The notes: generated by a model from the letters alone, not told the origin. 64,000 nucleotides of DNA from Salinimicrobium tongyeongense (GCF_026109735.1 NZ_CP069620.1:3410001-3474000); one strand, 5' to 3'; positions 1-8,504 are shown, counted from the first letter of the stretch. Numbers and translations are program-made.

Positions 1-234
1 GGAATTAATCATCAATTATCTGTTAATTCCTTTGTGAAATCCACAGTTAAAAAGACCTCATTTCCGAAGAGATTTGAGGGAAAGAAGTCACTTACACCTC
101 TCCAAACCCCTGTGAAATAAGGGATTTAGTAATGTTTTTGTTTTAATTCACAAGTCTTACTGTACATTTTTGTCAGTTTTTTCAGCAGTATGGAACCGGT
201 ATTGCTTCTATAACTACAACCAAATACCACATTT
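1..234. other. Gene-free left edge
   Basis: I see no coding frame here. A short dyad (CCTCA at about 57 and TGAGG at about 75) surrounds a TTCCGAAGA stretch and could be the 3' end of a gene lying to the left of the window. Confidence 0.4.
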
Positions 235-390
235 ATGAAAGCAAGTGAAAAACGATTAAACCGAAAAGTTTTTTTTGAAACCTACCTTTCACAAATCAAC
301 TGGGATTGGCTTTTTCTGAAAGGGCAATTAATTTTCACCGGAATTATCTGCCTGGGAACCCTGATCTTCATTCTGTGGTTCTTACTCTGA
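235..390 (+). CDS. Small single-span membrane protein, 51 aa
   Basis: The short frame opens with ATG at 235 and ends with TGA at 388-390. Residues 1-25 are basic and polar (MKASEKRLNRK at the start). Residues 32-51 form one hydrophobic helix (FTGIICLGTLIFILWFLL), so the protein probably sits in the inner membrane with its N-terminus inside. I do not recognise a family. Small basic-then-hydrophobic proteins of this size are common in Bacteroidota. It stands alone, 613 bases from the next gene, and the evidence is only the good hydrophobic profile and clean frame, so it could be spurious. Confidence 0.5.
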   Translation: MKASEKRLNRKVFFETYLSQINWDWLFLKGQLIFTGIICLGTLIFILWFLL

Positions 391-1003
391 ACATCCACCT
401 GATCACAACTCATCTTCAAAATTTCACCATTCTGTAATAATTAGTGCTGCAAAAACCACGGGCTCTTCATTTTTATTAAAAAAGATAAAGTCTGCATTAT
501 TATCTTTTCTACAGGGACAATAAAAGCATTAAAAACACCGAATACCGGTTCTCTTACAGCTTCATTGTTTCAAAAAAATTCTAAAAATTATCCCCGAAAG
601 TTTCACTCGGTAATTTGTAGCGTACTGCCCGCTTTGCCACCAAACATTGTTATGTAGTTGTGTATTCAGGTAGGCTTTTACTTAGCTTTTACCTGCTTAG
701 CCAATAAATAATTTCTCAGTTTCAAAGGTATTGGGAGCCCAAATCTTCAACTACAATTACTCAAAAAAGCCTAACCAAAAAGCCATTTTTGAGAGGCAGG
801 CGACCTTAGGCAGCCGACAGTATCTTTTCGTTGGCTTTTTCTAAACCAGTAGCAGTGATTAAAGAAGTAATCGGTTAGAAAAGGCTGAGATTATCAATTC
901 ATCGTTGATTTTTCACAGTTCAGTAAGATTCAATTTCAGCTTTGCCTTAAAACCCCCAATTTCGAATAAGATTAAAATCATACTAACCTAACACTTCACA
1001 ATT
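391..1003. other. 613-bp gene-free stretch with dyads
   Basis: No convincing coding frame. It contains an A/T stem at 480-488 and 500-508, a CAGGTA/TACCTG inverted repeat near 667-696, one copy of the intergenic palindrome at 777-790, and a nested inverted repeat at about 835-884 (CTTTTTCTAAACC against GGTTAGAAAAG, with GATTA/TAATC inside). The last is the strongest structure and could belong to an untranslated RNA or a decayed element. I cannot assign it. Confidence 0.4.
777..790. repeat. Intergenic palindrome, degenerate copy
   Basis: AAAAAGCCATTTTT followed by GAGAGG; a variant of the AAAAATGNCATTTTT family found across this window. Confidence 0.45.
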
Positions 1004-1642
1004 ATGCAAACTTTCATCATTACCATCGTACTTTTCCTGTGCAGCAGCATGGGAATGAAGGCCCAGACTCATTATGAGCAGGAACTCACCACGGCCCTCG
1101 AGCTGTGGCAGGATCAAAAACCACAGGAGGCAGCAAAGCTTTTTGAACACATTGCTACTGCCGAAGGAAAAAAGTGGCTTCCGTACTATTATTCCTCTCA
1201 AATAAAGATTGTGGAAAGTTTTGACATGACCAACAAAACAAAGAAAGAACAGTTGCTGAGAGAAGCTCAGGGCTTACTAAATAAAGCCAAAGAACTGGAA
1301 GGAGATGAGGTAGAATTAATGGTCCTGCAGGCGATGCTGCACACTTCCCGGCTCATCATTGATCCCGACACCTACGGTATGACCCTGGCTCCCGTGATCA
1401 CCGGAATTTATGCTGAAGCTGCTAAAATAGCACCTGAAAACCCCCGGCTTGTACTTTCCAAAACCGAATGGGAAATAGGATCTGCCCCTTATTATGGTGA
1501 AGATCCGAAAATATATTGCCCAGACCTAAAAGCAGGACTAGCCCTGTTCGAAAATGAAGACGATGCTCCTACCCAAGCCCCCACCTGGGGAAAAGAGCGT
1601 TTACAAAGGCTTATTGCCAAAACCTGCGACAGCGAAAATTAG
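1004..1642 (+). CDS. Secreted helical-repeat protein of unknown function
   Basis: This is a 212-residue protein with a Sec signal peptide (residues 1-20, hydrophobic core FIITIVLFLCSS, cleavage probably after KAQ). The remainder is alpha-helical, with a TPR-like opening (LTTALELWQDQKPQEAAKLFEHIA, residues 28-51) and a pattern of paired helices, so it is probably a periplasmic repeat protein. It has no catalytic motif that I recognise. It lies 74 nt upstream of the LytS-type kinase gene on the same strand, and proteins of this kind are often seen beside such kinases in flavobacteria, so a link to envelope signalling is possible but inferred only from position. Confidence 0.75.
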   Translation: MQTFIITIVLFLCSSMGMKAQTHYEQELTTALELWQDQKPQEAAKLFEHIATAEGKKWLPYYYSSQIKIVESFDMTNKTKKEQLLREAQGLLNKAKELEGDEVELMVLQAMLHTSRLIIDPDTYGMTLAPVITGIYAEAAKIAPENPRLVLSKTEWEIGSAPYYGEDPKIYCPDLKAGLALFENEDDAPTQAPTWGKERLQRLIAKTCDSEN

Positions 1643-1695
1643 TTCCCTACAAAAAAACTTCTTTTAGAACTGCAAAAAAGCCGGAAATTAATTAA

Positions 1696-1712
1696 ACTTA
1701 AACAGTTTAAGT
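1696..1712. promoter_or_regulatory. 17-nt odd palindrome upstream of the kinase gene
   Basis: ACTTAAACAGTTTAAGT reads as 8+1+8 perfect inverted repeat and ends 4 nt before the kinase ATG at 1717. Its position over the translation start region suits an operator or an mRNA hairpin that hides the start. Function is inferred. Confidence 0.4.
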
Positions 1713-1716
1713 CAAA

Positions 1717-3042
1717 ATGAAAGAATTTCTCAAAATTTTAAAGACCTCTGTTATTGTTTGTATAGGGATCCTCCTTATAAATGCCATTTTTGGAGCCCAT
1801 GACTGGGAGCGGCTGCTTGACGTGCAATTGTGGGGCACCTACTTTTTTTACTCCTTTGTACTTACTGCAATAAACTTCCTCTATTTTGCCTTTTTTGAGA
1901 AGAAAATAGGTTGGGAAGGTGCTTACCTTAAAAAGCTAGTATTGGCTGTCGCTGGTTCTATTATCCTCACCATGATAGGCTTCTTTTTTTGCAGGATGGT
2001 AGATCAAACCGTCTTCCAGGGAGATAGTATTACTGAATTCCTGACTAATGAAAGGGCCGGGTACTATCTTTTCCCATTACTTTTAACCACTATTGTTTCC
2101 CTCTCTTTCCACCTCATCTATTTCTATAAGGCCATTCAGGAAAAAAAAGTAACCGAGCAAAAGATCATTGCAGGCACTGCTTCAGCAAAGTTTGAAAGTT
2201 TAAAGAACCAGATTGATCCGCATTTTCTGTTCAACAGCCTAAATGTACTTACTTCACTTATAGATGAAAACCCCGAACAGGCTCAAAAATTTACTACGGG
2301 ACTTTCCAAGATCTATAGATACGTTCTTGAACAAAAAGACAAAGAACTGGTAGGTCTTCAGGAAGAATTGAACTTTGCTGTCACCTATATGAACCTGTTG
2401 TCAATGAGGTTTGAGAACAGTATTTTTTATGAAGTGCCCAAAGAATTATCCTCCCCCGAAGCCAGGGTGGTGCCTTTATCCCTGCAGTTGTTGCTCGAAA
2501 ATACCATAAAACACAATGTGGTAAGCGACAATAAGCCACTGCATATCAGGATTTTTGAAGAAGACGGCTACCTGGTACTGGAGAATAACCTTCAGCAAAA
2601 AGAAGTTCTTCAAAAGCGTAAAGGAGTTGGCCTGCAAAATATCATAAACCGATACGCATTAATAACGCGACGGGAAATACGAATAATCAAAGACTCAGAT
2701 AAATTCAGTGTAAAAATTCCGGTGCTCACCAAACAAATCAACATTATGAAAACACAAGATTTTTCAGAAAACACCGCCTATTTCAAAGCCAGACAACGAG
2801 TAAAAGAGATCAAGGAATTCTATGGAAACCTCCTCTCCTACTGCCTCGTCATTCCTTTTCTCATCTTTATCAACTACCAAACATACTGGGAATTTCAATG
2901 GTTTTGGTTTCCCATGGCGGGTTGGGGACTGGGCCTCACTATTCACGCTTTCTCGGTTTTTGGTTACGGTGCCCACTGGGAAGAGCGAAAAATACAGGAA
3001 CTCATGGAAAAAGAACAACAACGTACACAAAACTGGAACTAA
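1717..3042 (+). CDS. LytS/YehU-type sensor histidine kinase with C-terminal 2TM domain
   Basis: This 441-residue sensor kinase of the LytS family (His_kinase, PF06580) presumably phosphorylates the LytTR regulator two genes downstream. Residues 1-140 hold four membrane segments. The phospho-acceptor region lies near residues 160-180, with the diagnostic DPHFLFNSLN. The ATP-binding N-box is LLLENTIKHN near residue 260, followed by a glycine-rich GVGLQNI segment. The kinase would normally end near residue 340 (VKIPVLTKQ). Here the frame runs on into a 2TM domain (PF13239-like, residues 345-441) that has its own internal ATG at 2746. It may be a true fusion or a read-through of two originally separate genes. 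The stop overlaps the next start (TAATG), which indicates translational coupling. Confidence 0.9.
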   Translation: MKEFLKILKTSVIVCIGILLINAIFGAHDWERLLDVQLWGTYFFYSFVLTAINFLYFAFFEKKIGWEGAYLKKLVLAVAGSIILTMIGFFFCRMVDQTVFQGDSITEFLTNERAGYYLFPLLLTTIVSLSFHLIYFYKAIQEKKVTEQKIIAGTASAKFESLKNQIDPHFLFNSLNVLTSLIDENPEQAQKFTTGLSKIYRYVLEQKDKELVGLQEELNFAVTYMNLLSMRFENSIFYEVPKELSSPEARVVPLSLQLLLENTIKHNVVSDNKPLHIRIFEEDGYLVLENNLQQKEVLQKRKGVGLQNIINRYALITRREIRIIKDSDKFSVKIPVLTKQINIMKTQDFSENTAYFKARQRVKEIKEFYGNLLSYCLVIPFLIFINYQTYWEFQWFWFPMAGWGLGLTIHAFSVFGYGAHWEERKIQELMEKEQQRTQNWN

Positions 3043-3353
3043 TGGAAGCAAATGATAAATCTTACCAGTACAAACTTGCCCAAAAGAAGGTAAAAAGGAT
3101 CAAGGATTTTTATGTTCACCTGCTGGTATTCCTGTTTGTGAATATTGCTATTATTGCAGTGAGTTCAATAGATGAAGGCCTGTTTAATGGCTTGCAGGAA
3201 CCGGAAAATTACTTCACTGCATTCTTTTGGGGAATTGGGCTGTTCTTTCACTGGTGGAATGTTTTTGGCCCCAATATTTTCTTCGGAAAAAACTGGGAAG
3301 AAAAAAAGATAAAGGAACTTATGGAAAAGGAAAAACAAAAATCCTGGGAATAA
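3042..3353 (+). CDS. 2TM domain protein
   Basis: This 103-residue protein consists of one 2TM domain: a basic helix (KKVKRIKDFYVH), two membrane segments (LLVFLFVNIAIIAVS and FFWGIGLFFHWWNVFG) and a charged tail with the family's closing W-E-x-K-I-K-x-L-M-E-K pattern. I chose the ATG at 3042, which overlaps the kinase stop by one base. A longer frame beginning upstream would run through the kinase's 2TM domain out of frame. It repeats the architecture of the kinase C-terminus, so the two may pack together in the membrane. The role in LytTR signalling is inferred from the operon. Confidence 0.85.
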   Translation: MEANDKSYQYKLAQKKVKRIKDFYVHLLVFLFVNIAIIAVSSIDEGLFNGLQEPENYFTAFFWGIGLFFHWWNVFGPNIFFGKNWEEKKIKELMEKEKQKSWE

Positions 3354-3361
3354 AATTCCTT

Positions 3362-3376
3362 AAAAATGCCATTTTT
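3362..3376. repeat. Intergenic palindrome AAAAATGCCATTTTT
   Basis: A perfect 7+1+7 copy in the 28-nt gap between the 2TM gene and the LytTR regulator. It ends 5 nt before the regulator ATG and so occupies the place of a ribosome binding site. Confidence 0.6.
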
Positions 3377-3381
3377 GAGAC

Positions 3382-4134
3382 ATGATTAAAACTGTTATTG
3401 TTGAAGACGAAAAACCGGCTGCCCGCCGTTTACAGCGCATGCTGGAAAAAATGGGAGTCCATGTCATTACCACGCTGCATTCTGTAGAAGATGCTGCCGA
3501 ATGGTTCCTGAAAAATGAACACCCCAACCTTATCTTCCTCGACATCCAGCTTAGCGACGGACTCTCCTTCGAGATTTTTGAACATACCGAAGTCAATGCT
3601 CCCATTATCTTCACCACCGCGTATGATGAGTATGCGCTGCAGGCCTTTAAGCTCAACAGCATTGATTATCTGCTCAAACCGCTCGATGATGAAGAGCTTG
3701 CCGCTGCCCTTGAAAAATTTAAAAAGAACAGCTTTGCCAGTCAAAAGCAAATGGACTTTAGGGCTTTAAAAACCCTGCTCAATATTGCAGGTTCAGATTA
3801 TAAAAAGCGTTTTTCCATTCAGATGGGTCAGCATTTAAAGCTCATTGATATTTCTGAAATCGTTTGTTTCTATTCCGAAAATAAAGCCACCTACCTACAC
3901 ACTAATACCAATAGAAGTTACCTGCTCGACTCCAGCCTTGATAAGCTTGAAACCGAAGTAGCCCCTCAAAACTTCTTCAGGGTTAACCGCAAATTCATTA
4001 TTTCAATCCATGCCATTTCAGATATACTTACTTATTCCAATTTACGCCTGGAAGTAAAACTGAAAGATTACAACAGCGAACAGATCATTGTAAGCCGGGA
4101 GCGGGTAAAAGATTTTAAAGACTGGCTTCAGTAA
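3382..4134 (+). CDS. LytTR-family response regulator
   Basis: This 250-residue response regulator is the likely partner of the LytS-type kinase upstream. The receiver domain spans residues 1-120, with the acidic pocket E8-D9, phospho-acceptor D54 (LIFLDIQLSDG) and the conserved lysine in YLLKPLDD. The LytTR DNA-binding domain spans about residues 145-250 (FSIQMGQHLKLIDISEIVCFYSENK, then FFRVNRKFIIS). LytTR proteins bind pairs of direct repeats in promoters, usually to control cell-envelope or export functions. The operon order TPR protein, kinase, 2TM protein, regulator suggests a single signalling unit. Confidence 0.93.
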   Translation: MIKTVIVEDEKPAARRLQRMLEKMGVHVITTLHSVEDAAEWFLKNEHPNLIFLDIQLSDGLSFEIFEHTEVNAPIIFTTAYDEYALQAFKLNSIDYLLKPLDDEELAAALEKFKKNSFASQKQMDFRALKTLLNIAGSDYKKRFSIQMGQHLKLIDISEIVCFYSENKATYLHTNTNRSYLLDSSLDKLETEVAPQNFFRVNRKFIISIHAISDILTYSNLRLEVKLKDYNSEQIIVSRERVKDFKDWLQ

Positions 4135-4327
4135 TTAGCATCCTTATTATCAAAGGCTTTAAATTCCGAAGAGCTGGAAGAATGTTGGGAATAACAGGAA
4201 AGCAAGTTGTTGTAGATGCAATAAAAACTTCGGGAAAAGAAGAAGCCGCCTTCTCTACTAACGTTCCGGTTACCCTACATTCCCGAAAAGTGTGGCAGAA
4301 AATGACGGCCTTTCTTAAAACTGTAAT

Positions 4328-4993
4328 TTATATTAACTTAAGGTCTTTTAATATTCCCACCAAATGTGGGGTGGTATTTGCACCAAAATCCTCGCGCAAT
4401 TCTTTTAACCTTTTTTCTATAGAACTTCTGCTGTTTGGTGTGATCCCCCGCTTTTTGAAATCGCCTTCAATTTCATCCTGCGTGTAGCCCGTGGCAATTG
4501 CCGAAAGAAGCTCCATTTCCCAATCCCCCAAAATCAACATATTATCATCTTTCAGAAGCCTTTCTATACGCACTGAATTGTATTTATTACCCTTGTTTAC
4601 AGCGTGTATGGCCTCCCTAAGATCGCGCATGCCGTGCCTGTCTTTGCTCACATACCCGTCAATATCGCCCGATTCCCACAACCCCCTAACCGTTTGCGGA
4701 TTATCTTCTATGGTATTGACCAAAACCTTTAAATCGGGATCTTCTTCTTTAAGAGCGGAAATAAGTTCCCTGCCCGACTTAAATTTCTCTGGCCGGTGAT
4801 CTAACCTGAAAGAAAGGTCACAAATAAGAAGTTCAAAAGGATTGCCATCCCGCTGCGCTTTTTTAAAAAGCAACCAGGCTTCTTCGCAGTATTGCGCATG
4901 CTCAACACTTGATATCCCCAGGTCTTTCAGTAAACCTGAAACTGCCAGATTAATACTGTCAATATCCTCTGCTACCAGTACTCTTTGAAACAT
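4328..4993 (-). CDS. NarL/FixJ-like response regulator
   Basis: A receiver domain (residues 1-125) precedes a LuxR-type helix-turn-helix region (about residues 155-215) with the flavobacterial ending in GANTTPHLVGILKDL. Acidic residues E9 and D10 and phospho-acceptor D59 (LLICDLSF) are visible. I start it at the ATG at 4993 (MFQRVLVAEDID), because this puts beta-strand 1 of the receiver at the N-terminus. The longer frame to 5017 adds eight residues with no family support. No kinase lies beside it, so it is an orphan. It converges on the LytTR operon with 193 bases between them and no clear terminator. Confidence 0.88.
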   Translation of the reverse strand: MFQRVLVAEDIDSINLAVSGLLKDLGISSVEHAQYCEEAWLLFKKAQRDGNPFELLICDLSFRLDHRPEKFKSGRELISALKEEDPDLKVLVNTIEDNPQTVRGLWESGDIDGYVSKDRHGMRDLREAIHAVNKGNKYNSVRIERLLKDDNMLILGDWEMELLSAIATGYTQDEIEGDFKKRGITPNSRSSIEKRLKELREDFGANTTPHLVGILKDLKLI

Positions 4994-5192
4994 CGCTTTT
5001 TGAAGAGGTAAACCCACTGTTTTAACTTTCTTTGCCTCAAAATTAAAACAAAGTATTCAGCTTCTATTACGGAAAACCGTAATTCTGCAAAAAAAACGAA
5101 AACGTTTGAGATTCCTGTAGCCCTTTACTTTCTGTTCCATCCCTCTATAATGCTGAGTTTAAAAGAATTCAGCAAGAAAACACCGGCACGGG

Positions 5193-5222
5193 TTTACAAA
5201 TACGCACAAAACAGTATCTTTG
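5193..5222 (+). promoter_or_regulatory. Bacteroidota-type promoter
   Basis: TTTA at 5193, 18 nt, then a perfect -7 element TATCTTTG at 5215-5222, 22 nt before the ATG at 5245. Confidence 0.6.
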
Positions 5223-5244
5223 AAACTCTATCTTAACCAACATT

Positions 5245-6324
5245 ATGAATATTGCAGAAGTAGCTGCTTATATCCTTAGTTTTATAATCCTTTTCCCTAC
5301 AGCCGCATCTATTAGCCGGTTTGATCAATGGTGGATCAGGGATTTTGATTTCCCAAGATTGCAGATTAGTGTGCTCATACTCGCAGTTATGATCTTTGAT
5401 GCCGTAGCTTTTGATTTTAGCTCGATTTGGGAAACTGCCATGCTTGTAGTTCTGGGATTAAGTTTTATTTACCAGGCTGCAAAGATCTATCCCTACACGT
5501 ATTTGGCCTCTAAACAGGTTATGGAATACAAAGGCAAAGAAGTTGACAGGCAGCTGTCTATCCTGGTGAGCAATGTGCTTACTACCAACACGAAGTACGA
5601 CAAACTCGTAAAGCTCATTATTCGGGAGAACCCAGACCTTGTGCTCACACTGGAGACTGATAAAACCTGGGAAGAACAGCTAAGCCGCATTGAGGAAGAA
5701 TATCCTTACACTGTAAAAATTCCGCTGAAAAACCTTTACGGAATGCACCTTTACTCCAAACTTGAGCTGGAGGATATTGATATTAAATATATTATTTCAG
5801 AAGAAATTCCCTCCATCCACGGAAAAGTAAAGTTAAAGTCGGGTGAAAAGGTCAATATTCATTGTCTTCACCCCAAGCCCCCAAGCCCTTCTGAAGATGA
5901 TACTTCAACCAACCGCGATGCAGAGCTCCTGCTGGTAGGAAAAGAAATAGATGGCAGGAATTCTACCCTGGTTTTTGGAGATCTCAATGACGTTGCCTGG
6001 TCCAGGACCACAAAGCTCTTCCTTAGTTTAAGCGGACTCCTGGATCCGCGTATTGGCCGCGGCTTTTTCAATACTTTTCACGCACAATATCCAGTTTTCA
6101 GATGGCCGTTGGACCACGTTTTTCACAGCAGTGATTTTATGCTGCTGAGTTTGAAACGGTTGGAAAAAATGGGATCAGACCACTTCCCTATATTTATCAA
6201 GCTCGTCTATCAACCCGAAGATGTAGAAAAAAATGGCAATGGCGAGACTGAAGAGCCCGATGAAGAGGAAAAGGAATGGGCCGAAGAAAAAATTGATAAG
6301 GGCAAGCAGCCTGATGCGCATTAA
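5245..6324 (+). CDS. Membrane-anchored endonuclease/exonuclease/phosphatase family protein
   Basis: This 359-residue protein has two or three N-terminal membrane segments (residues 1-95) followed by an EEP-fold domain (about residues 105-325). Motifs of the fold are visible: ENPDLVLTLE with the metal-binding glutamate, HPKPPSP, the catalytic-type GDLND, and the closing GSDHFP histidine motif. The family includes Mg-dependent nucleases and phospholipid or inositol phosphatases, and the true substrate cannot be read from sequence. The C-terminal 35 residues are acidic and low in complexity (EETEEPDEEEKEW-like). Its own promoter lies just upstream and a dyad of the intergenic palindrome family follows it. 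Confidence 0.85.
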   Translation: MNIAEVAAYILSFIILFPTAASISRFDQWWIRDFDFPRLQISVLILAVMIFDAVAFDFSSIWETAMLVVLGLSFIYQAAKIYPYTYLASKQVMEYKGKEVDRQLSILVSNVLTTNTKYDKLVKLIIRENPDLVLTLETDKTWEEQLSRIEEEYPYTVKIPLKNLYGMHLYSKLELEDIDIKYIISEEIPSIHGKVKLKSGEKVNIHCLHPKPPSPSEDDTSTNRDAELLLVGKEIDGRNSTLVFGDLNDVAWSRTTKLFLSLSGLLDPRIGRGFFNTFHAQYPVFRWPLDHVFHSSDFMLLSLKRLEKMGSDHFPIFIKLVYQPEDVEKNGNGETEEPDEEEKEWAEEKIDKGKQPDAH

Positions 6325-6370
6325 CATGCGGCATTTTAAATTTTTCAGGTGTTTCTTTGTGTAAGAAGAC

Positions 6371-6396
6371 CCTTTAAAAATGGCTTTTTTAAAAGG
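6371..6396. terminator. 26-bp dyad of the palindrome family after the EEP gene
   Basis: CCTTTAAAAATGG and CTTTTTTAAAAGG form a near-perfect inverted repeat. A stem with a T-rich right arm 47 nt after a stop codon fits a weak intrinsic terminator. Confidence 0.5.
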
Positions 6397-6522
6397 TATA
6401 TTCCATAGCTACTTTTATAAAGTAAGAGCCGGCACATTGAAAAGTAAGAGCCTGGCTTCATCCCAATTTTAGGGAGCCAAAAGTTTAGTCTTACCAAAAC
6501 AGCATTATTAAAATGTAAGAAA

Positions 6523-6990
6523 ATGGACCTATCTGAACTCATCATTCTAAACCTTACAGAAATAAGGCTTAAAAGCATAAAAATTTGGAACGCACTTCCC
6601 AAAAACCTTTACAACTGGAAACCCGACGAAAATGCGATGACTGCCATTGAGATGATCAGGCACGTTTTGGAAGCCGATTATGGCTGGAATATCATAATCA
6701 ACAATAAAAGTATGCTGAACTATGAGACACCCTGGAAAAACCGCCCCTTTCTTAGTGTATCTGACGAACTCGAATTTGCCGAACCCTATAGAAAATCCTT
6801 TTTAGCGAGTATAGCAAAATTTTCAGATACAGAACTAAGCGAAACCCTTATTACCCATCCCGGAAATGGGGAAAAGAAAATTCTGGGAAAATATTTGTTA
6901 AGAATAGGCTATCACGAATCTGTTCACGCAGGACAATTTCTTTCCTATTTACGAGCAATGAAGCTGCAACGCCCGCAAATTTGGGACTAA
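6523..6990 (+). CDS. DinB-family protein
   Basis: This 155-residue four-helix protein of the DinB/YfiT superfamily carries likely metal ligands in MIRHVLEADYGW (H47) and in GYHESVHAGQ near residue 134. DinB-like proteins include thiol-dependent S-transferases (bacillithiol or mycothiol) and many with unknown activity. A bacillithiol link would fit the YtxJ homologue elsewhere in this window, but this is inference. The gene stands alone and converges on the TesA-like gene, with a perfect palindrome between the two stop codons. Confidence 0.85.
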   Translation: MDLSELIILNLTEIRLKSIKIWNALPKNLYNWKPDENAMTAIEMIRHVLEADYGWNIIINNKSMLNYETPWKNRPFLSVSDELEFAEPYRKSFLASIAKFSDTELSETLITHPGNGEKKILGKYLLRIGYHESVHAGQFLSYLRAMKLQRPQIWD

Positions 6991-7024
6991 AAATCATTGG
7001 TGTCCCTGGAAAAAGTCGGGAATT

Positions 7025-7043
7025 TCAAAAATGGCATTTTTGA
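7025..7043. repeat. Intergenic palindrome TCAAAAATGGCATTTTTGA
   Basis: A perfect 9+1+9 inverted repeat between the convergent DinB and TesA-like genes, 3 nt from the tesA-like stop codon. Confidence 0.65.
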
Positions 7044-7046
7044 CAC

Positions 7047-7760
7047 TTATTCCTGTTCTGTCAGCACAGGTTCGAGTATTTCCCACACGTTCATGGCTAC
7101 AATATCATAACCCTCGGCCGTGGGGTGAATCCCATCCTGTTGATTGAGTTCAGGGTCTCCGGCCACTCCTTCGAGTAAAAAAGGAATGAGGTGTATGTTA
7201 TTTTCCTCTGCCAGTTCAGGAAAGAGTTCCTTAAAATTTGAAGTATATTCTGCTCCCAGGTTTGGCGGGATCTGCATTCCTGCCAGCACGATCTCCACAT
7301 CGGGATTTTTTTGCCGCGCCTTATCGATAATGGCCTGCAGGTTCTTCCGGGTTTCGGTTACCGGAATTCCGCGAAGTCCGTCATTTGCGCCCAGGGCCAG
7401 TACAAACACATCAACATCCTGGTTGAGCACCCAGTCTATCCTGTTTCGTCCGGCTGCGGTGGTCTCCCCGCTGAGCCCTGCGTTTACAACCTCGTAATTT
7501 AGTTTCAGAGAATCGATGATCTTCTGAATTTCTGCCGGATAACCTTCAGCCAAATCCAGGCCCATGGCTGCCGTAAGACTGTCTCCAAAAAACAGGATCG
7601 TGCCGGTATCTTGTGTTTCTTCGGAAGCTTCAGCATTATCGGTTTCATTTTCAACTTCCGAAGCAACATTAGGTGCAGCTTTGTTTTCCTTATCTGAATT
7701 TTCTTTACACGAAGAAAATAACAGGAGTGTCAAAAATGGCAAAAACAACAGGTTTCTCAT
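7047..7760 (-). CDS. tesA: TesA-like SGNH/GDSL lipoprotein esterase
   Basis: This 237-residue SGNH hydrolase probably cleaves acyl esters or thioesters in the periplasm. It carries a lipobox (LFSSC, lipidated C18) and a linker rich in E and N (residues 19-52). The four family blocks follow: block I FFGDSLTAAMG with nucleophile S61, block II NAGLSGETT, block III LGANDGLRG and block V DGIHPTAEGY with the catalytic D and H. E. coli TesA is soluble in the periplasm, so the lipid anchor differs. It is divergent from the ABC exporter pair downstream, the same order as tesA/ybbA-ybbP in E. coli. The symbol rests on this synteny and the motif spacing. Confidence 0.88.
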   Translation of the reverse strand: MRNLLFLPFLTLLLFSSCKENSDKENKAAPNVASEVENETDNAEASEETQDTGTILFFGDSLTAAMGLDLAEGYPAEIQKIIDSLKLNYEVVNAGLSGETTAAGRNRIDWVLNQDVDVFVLALGANDGLRGIPVTETRKNLQAIIDKARQKNPDVEIVLAGMQIPPNLGAEYTSNFKELFPELAEENNIHLIPFLLEGVAGDPELNQQDGIHPTAEGYDIVAMNVWEILEPVLTEQE

Positions 7761-7820
7761 GGCTACAGGCTTGAAGTGAAAATCATTTCTTATTTTGCTT
7801 TTTCTGAAAGCGAACTAAAG

Positions 7821-8504
7821 ATGACAAAAATATTGAACGTGCGCAACCTCAAAAAGAGCTATTCCAGTGGCTCCAGGCTGCTCACCGTGCTGCACGACAT
7901 GAGTTTTGATGTTGAAGAAAAGGAGACCTTTGCAATTGTAGGCCCTTCGGGCAGCGGAAAAACCACTTTACTGGGGCTTTGCGCCGGCCTTGATCGTGCC
8001 GATTCGGGAAATATTGAACTTTGCGGCACCGAACTTTCTACTCTTTCCGAAGATGAGCGCGCAATACTTCGGAATAAAAAAGTTGGATTTGTCTTTCAGG
8101 ATTTTCAGTTGCTGCCCACTTTAACGGCCCTGGAAAATGTGGCTGTACCGCTGGAACTGCAGGGAGCAAAAAATGCTTCCGAAGTCGGAAAAGACCTACT
8201 GGAAAAAGTAGGCCTTGGCGGAAGATTTGATCATTACCCCTCACAACTTTCGGGCGGTGAGCAACAGCGGGTAGCAGTAGCCAGGGCTTTTTCCAACCGG
8301 CCTTCCATCCTCTTCGCCGATGAGCCCACTGGAAACCTGGATGCCGAAACCGGAGAAAAGATCATTGAACTGCTCTTTGACCTCAACAGGCAGGCGGGCA
8401 CTACGCTGGTGATTATAACCCACGACCCTGAACTTGCAAAAATGACACAGCGCACTCTGCGCTTAAAGGGTGGAAAAATAGTGGAGGCTCATGAGCAGCA
8501 TTAA
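7821..8504 (+). CDS. ybbA: ABC transporter ATP-binding protein (YbbA/LolD type)
   Basis: This 227-residue ATPase powers the FtsX-type permease encoded next. Walker A is GPSGSGKTT, the signature is LSGGEQQRVAVARAF, Walker B is ILFADEPTGNLD and the H-loop is ITHDPE, so it is fully competent. It belongs to the MacB/LolD/FtsE class, which uses ATP to drive movement of substrates from the outer leaflet of the inner membrane. I start it at 7821 (MTKILNVRNLKK). The longer frame to 7776 adds residues not typical of the family and runs into the tesA promoter. The end overlaps the permease start by 14 nt. Confidence 0.92.
   Translation: MTKILNVRNLKKSYSSGSRLLTVLHDMSFDVEEKETFAIVGPSGSGKTTLLGLCAGLDRADSGNIELCGTELSTLSEDERAILRNKKVGFVFQDFQLLPTLTALENVAVPLELQGAKNASEVGKDLLEKVGLGGRFDHYPSQLSGGEQQRVAVARAFSNRPSILFADEPTGNLDAETGEKIIELLFDLNRQAGTTLVIITHDPELAKMTQRTLRLKGGKIVEAHEQH

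Noticed and set aside
4182-4487. 101-residue plus-strand frame beyond the LytTR gene
   Set aside because: Half of it is antisense to the NarL-type regulator, and it has no signal peptide, domain or promoter.
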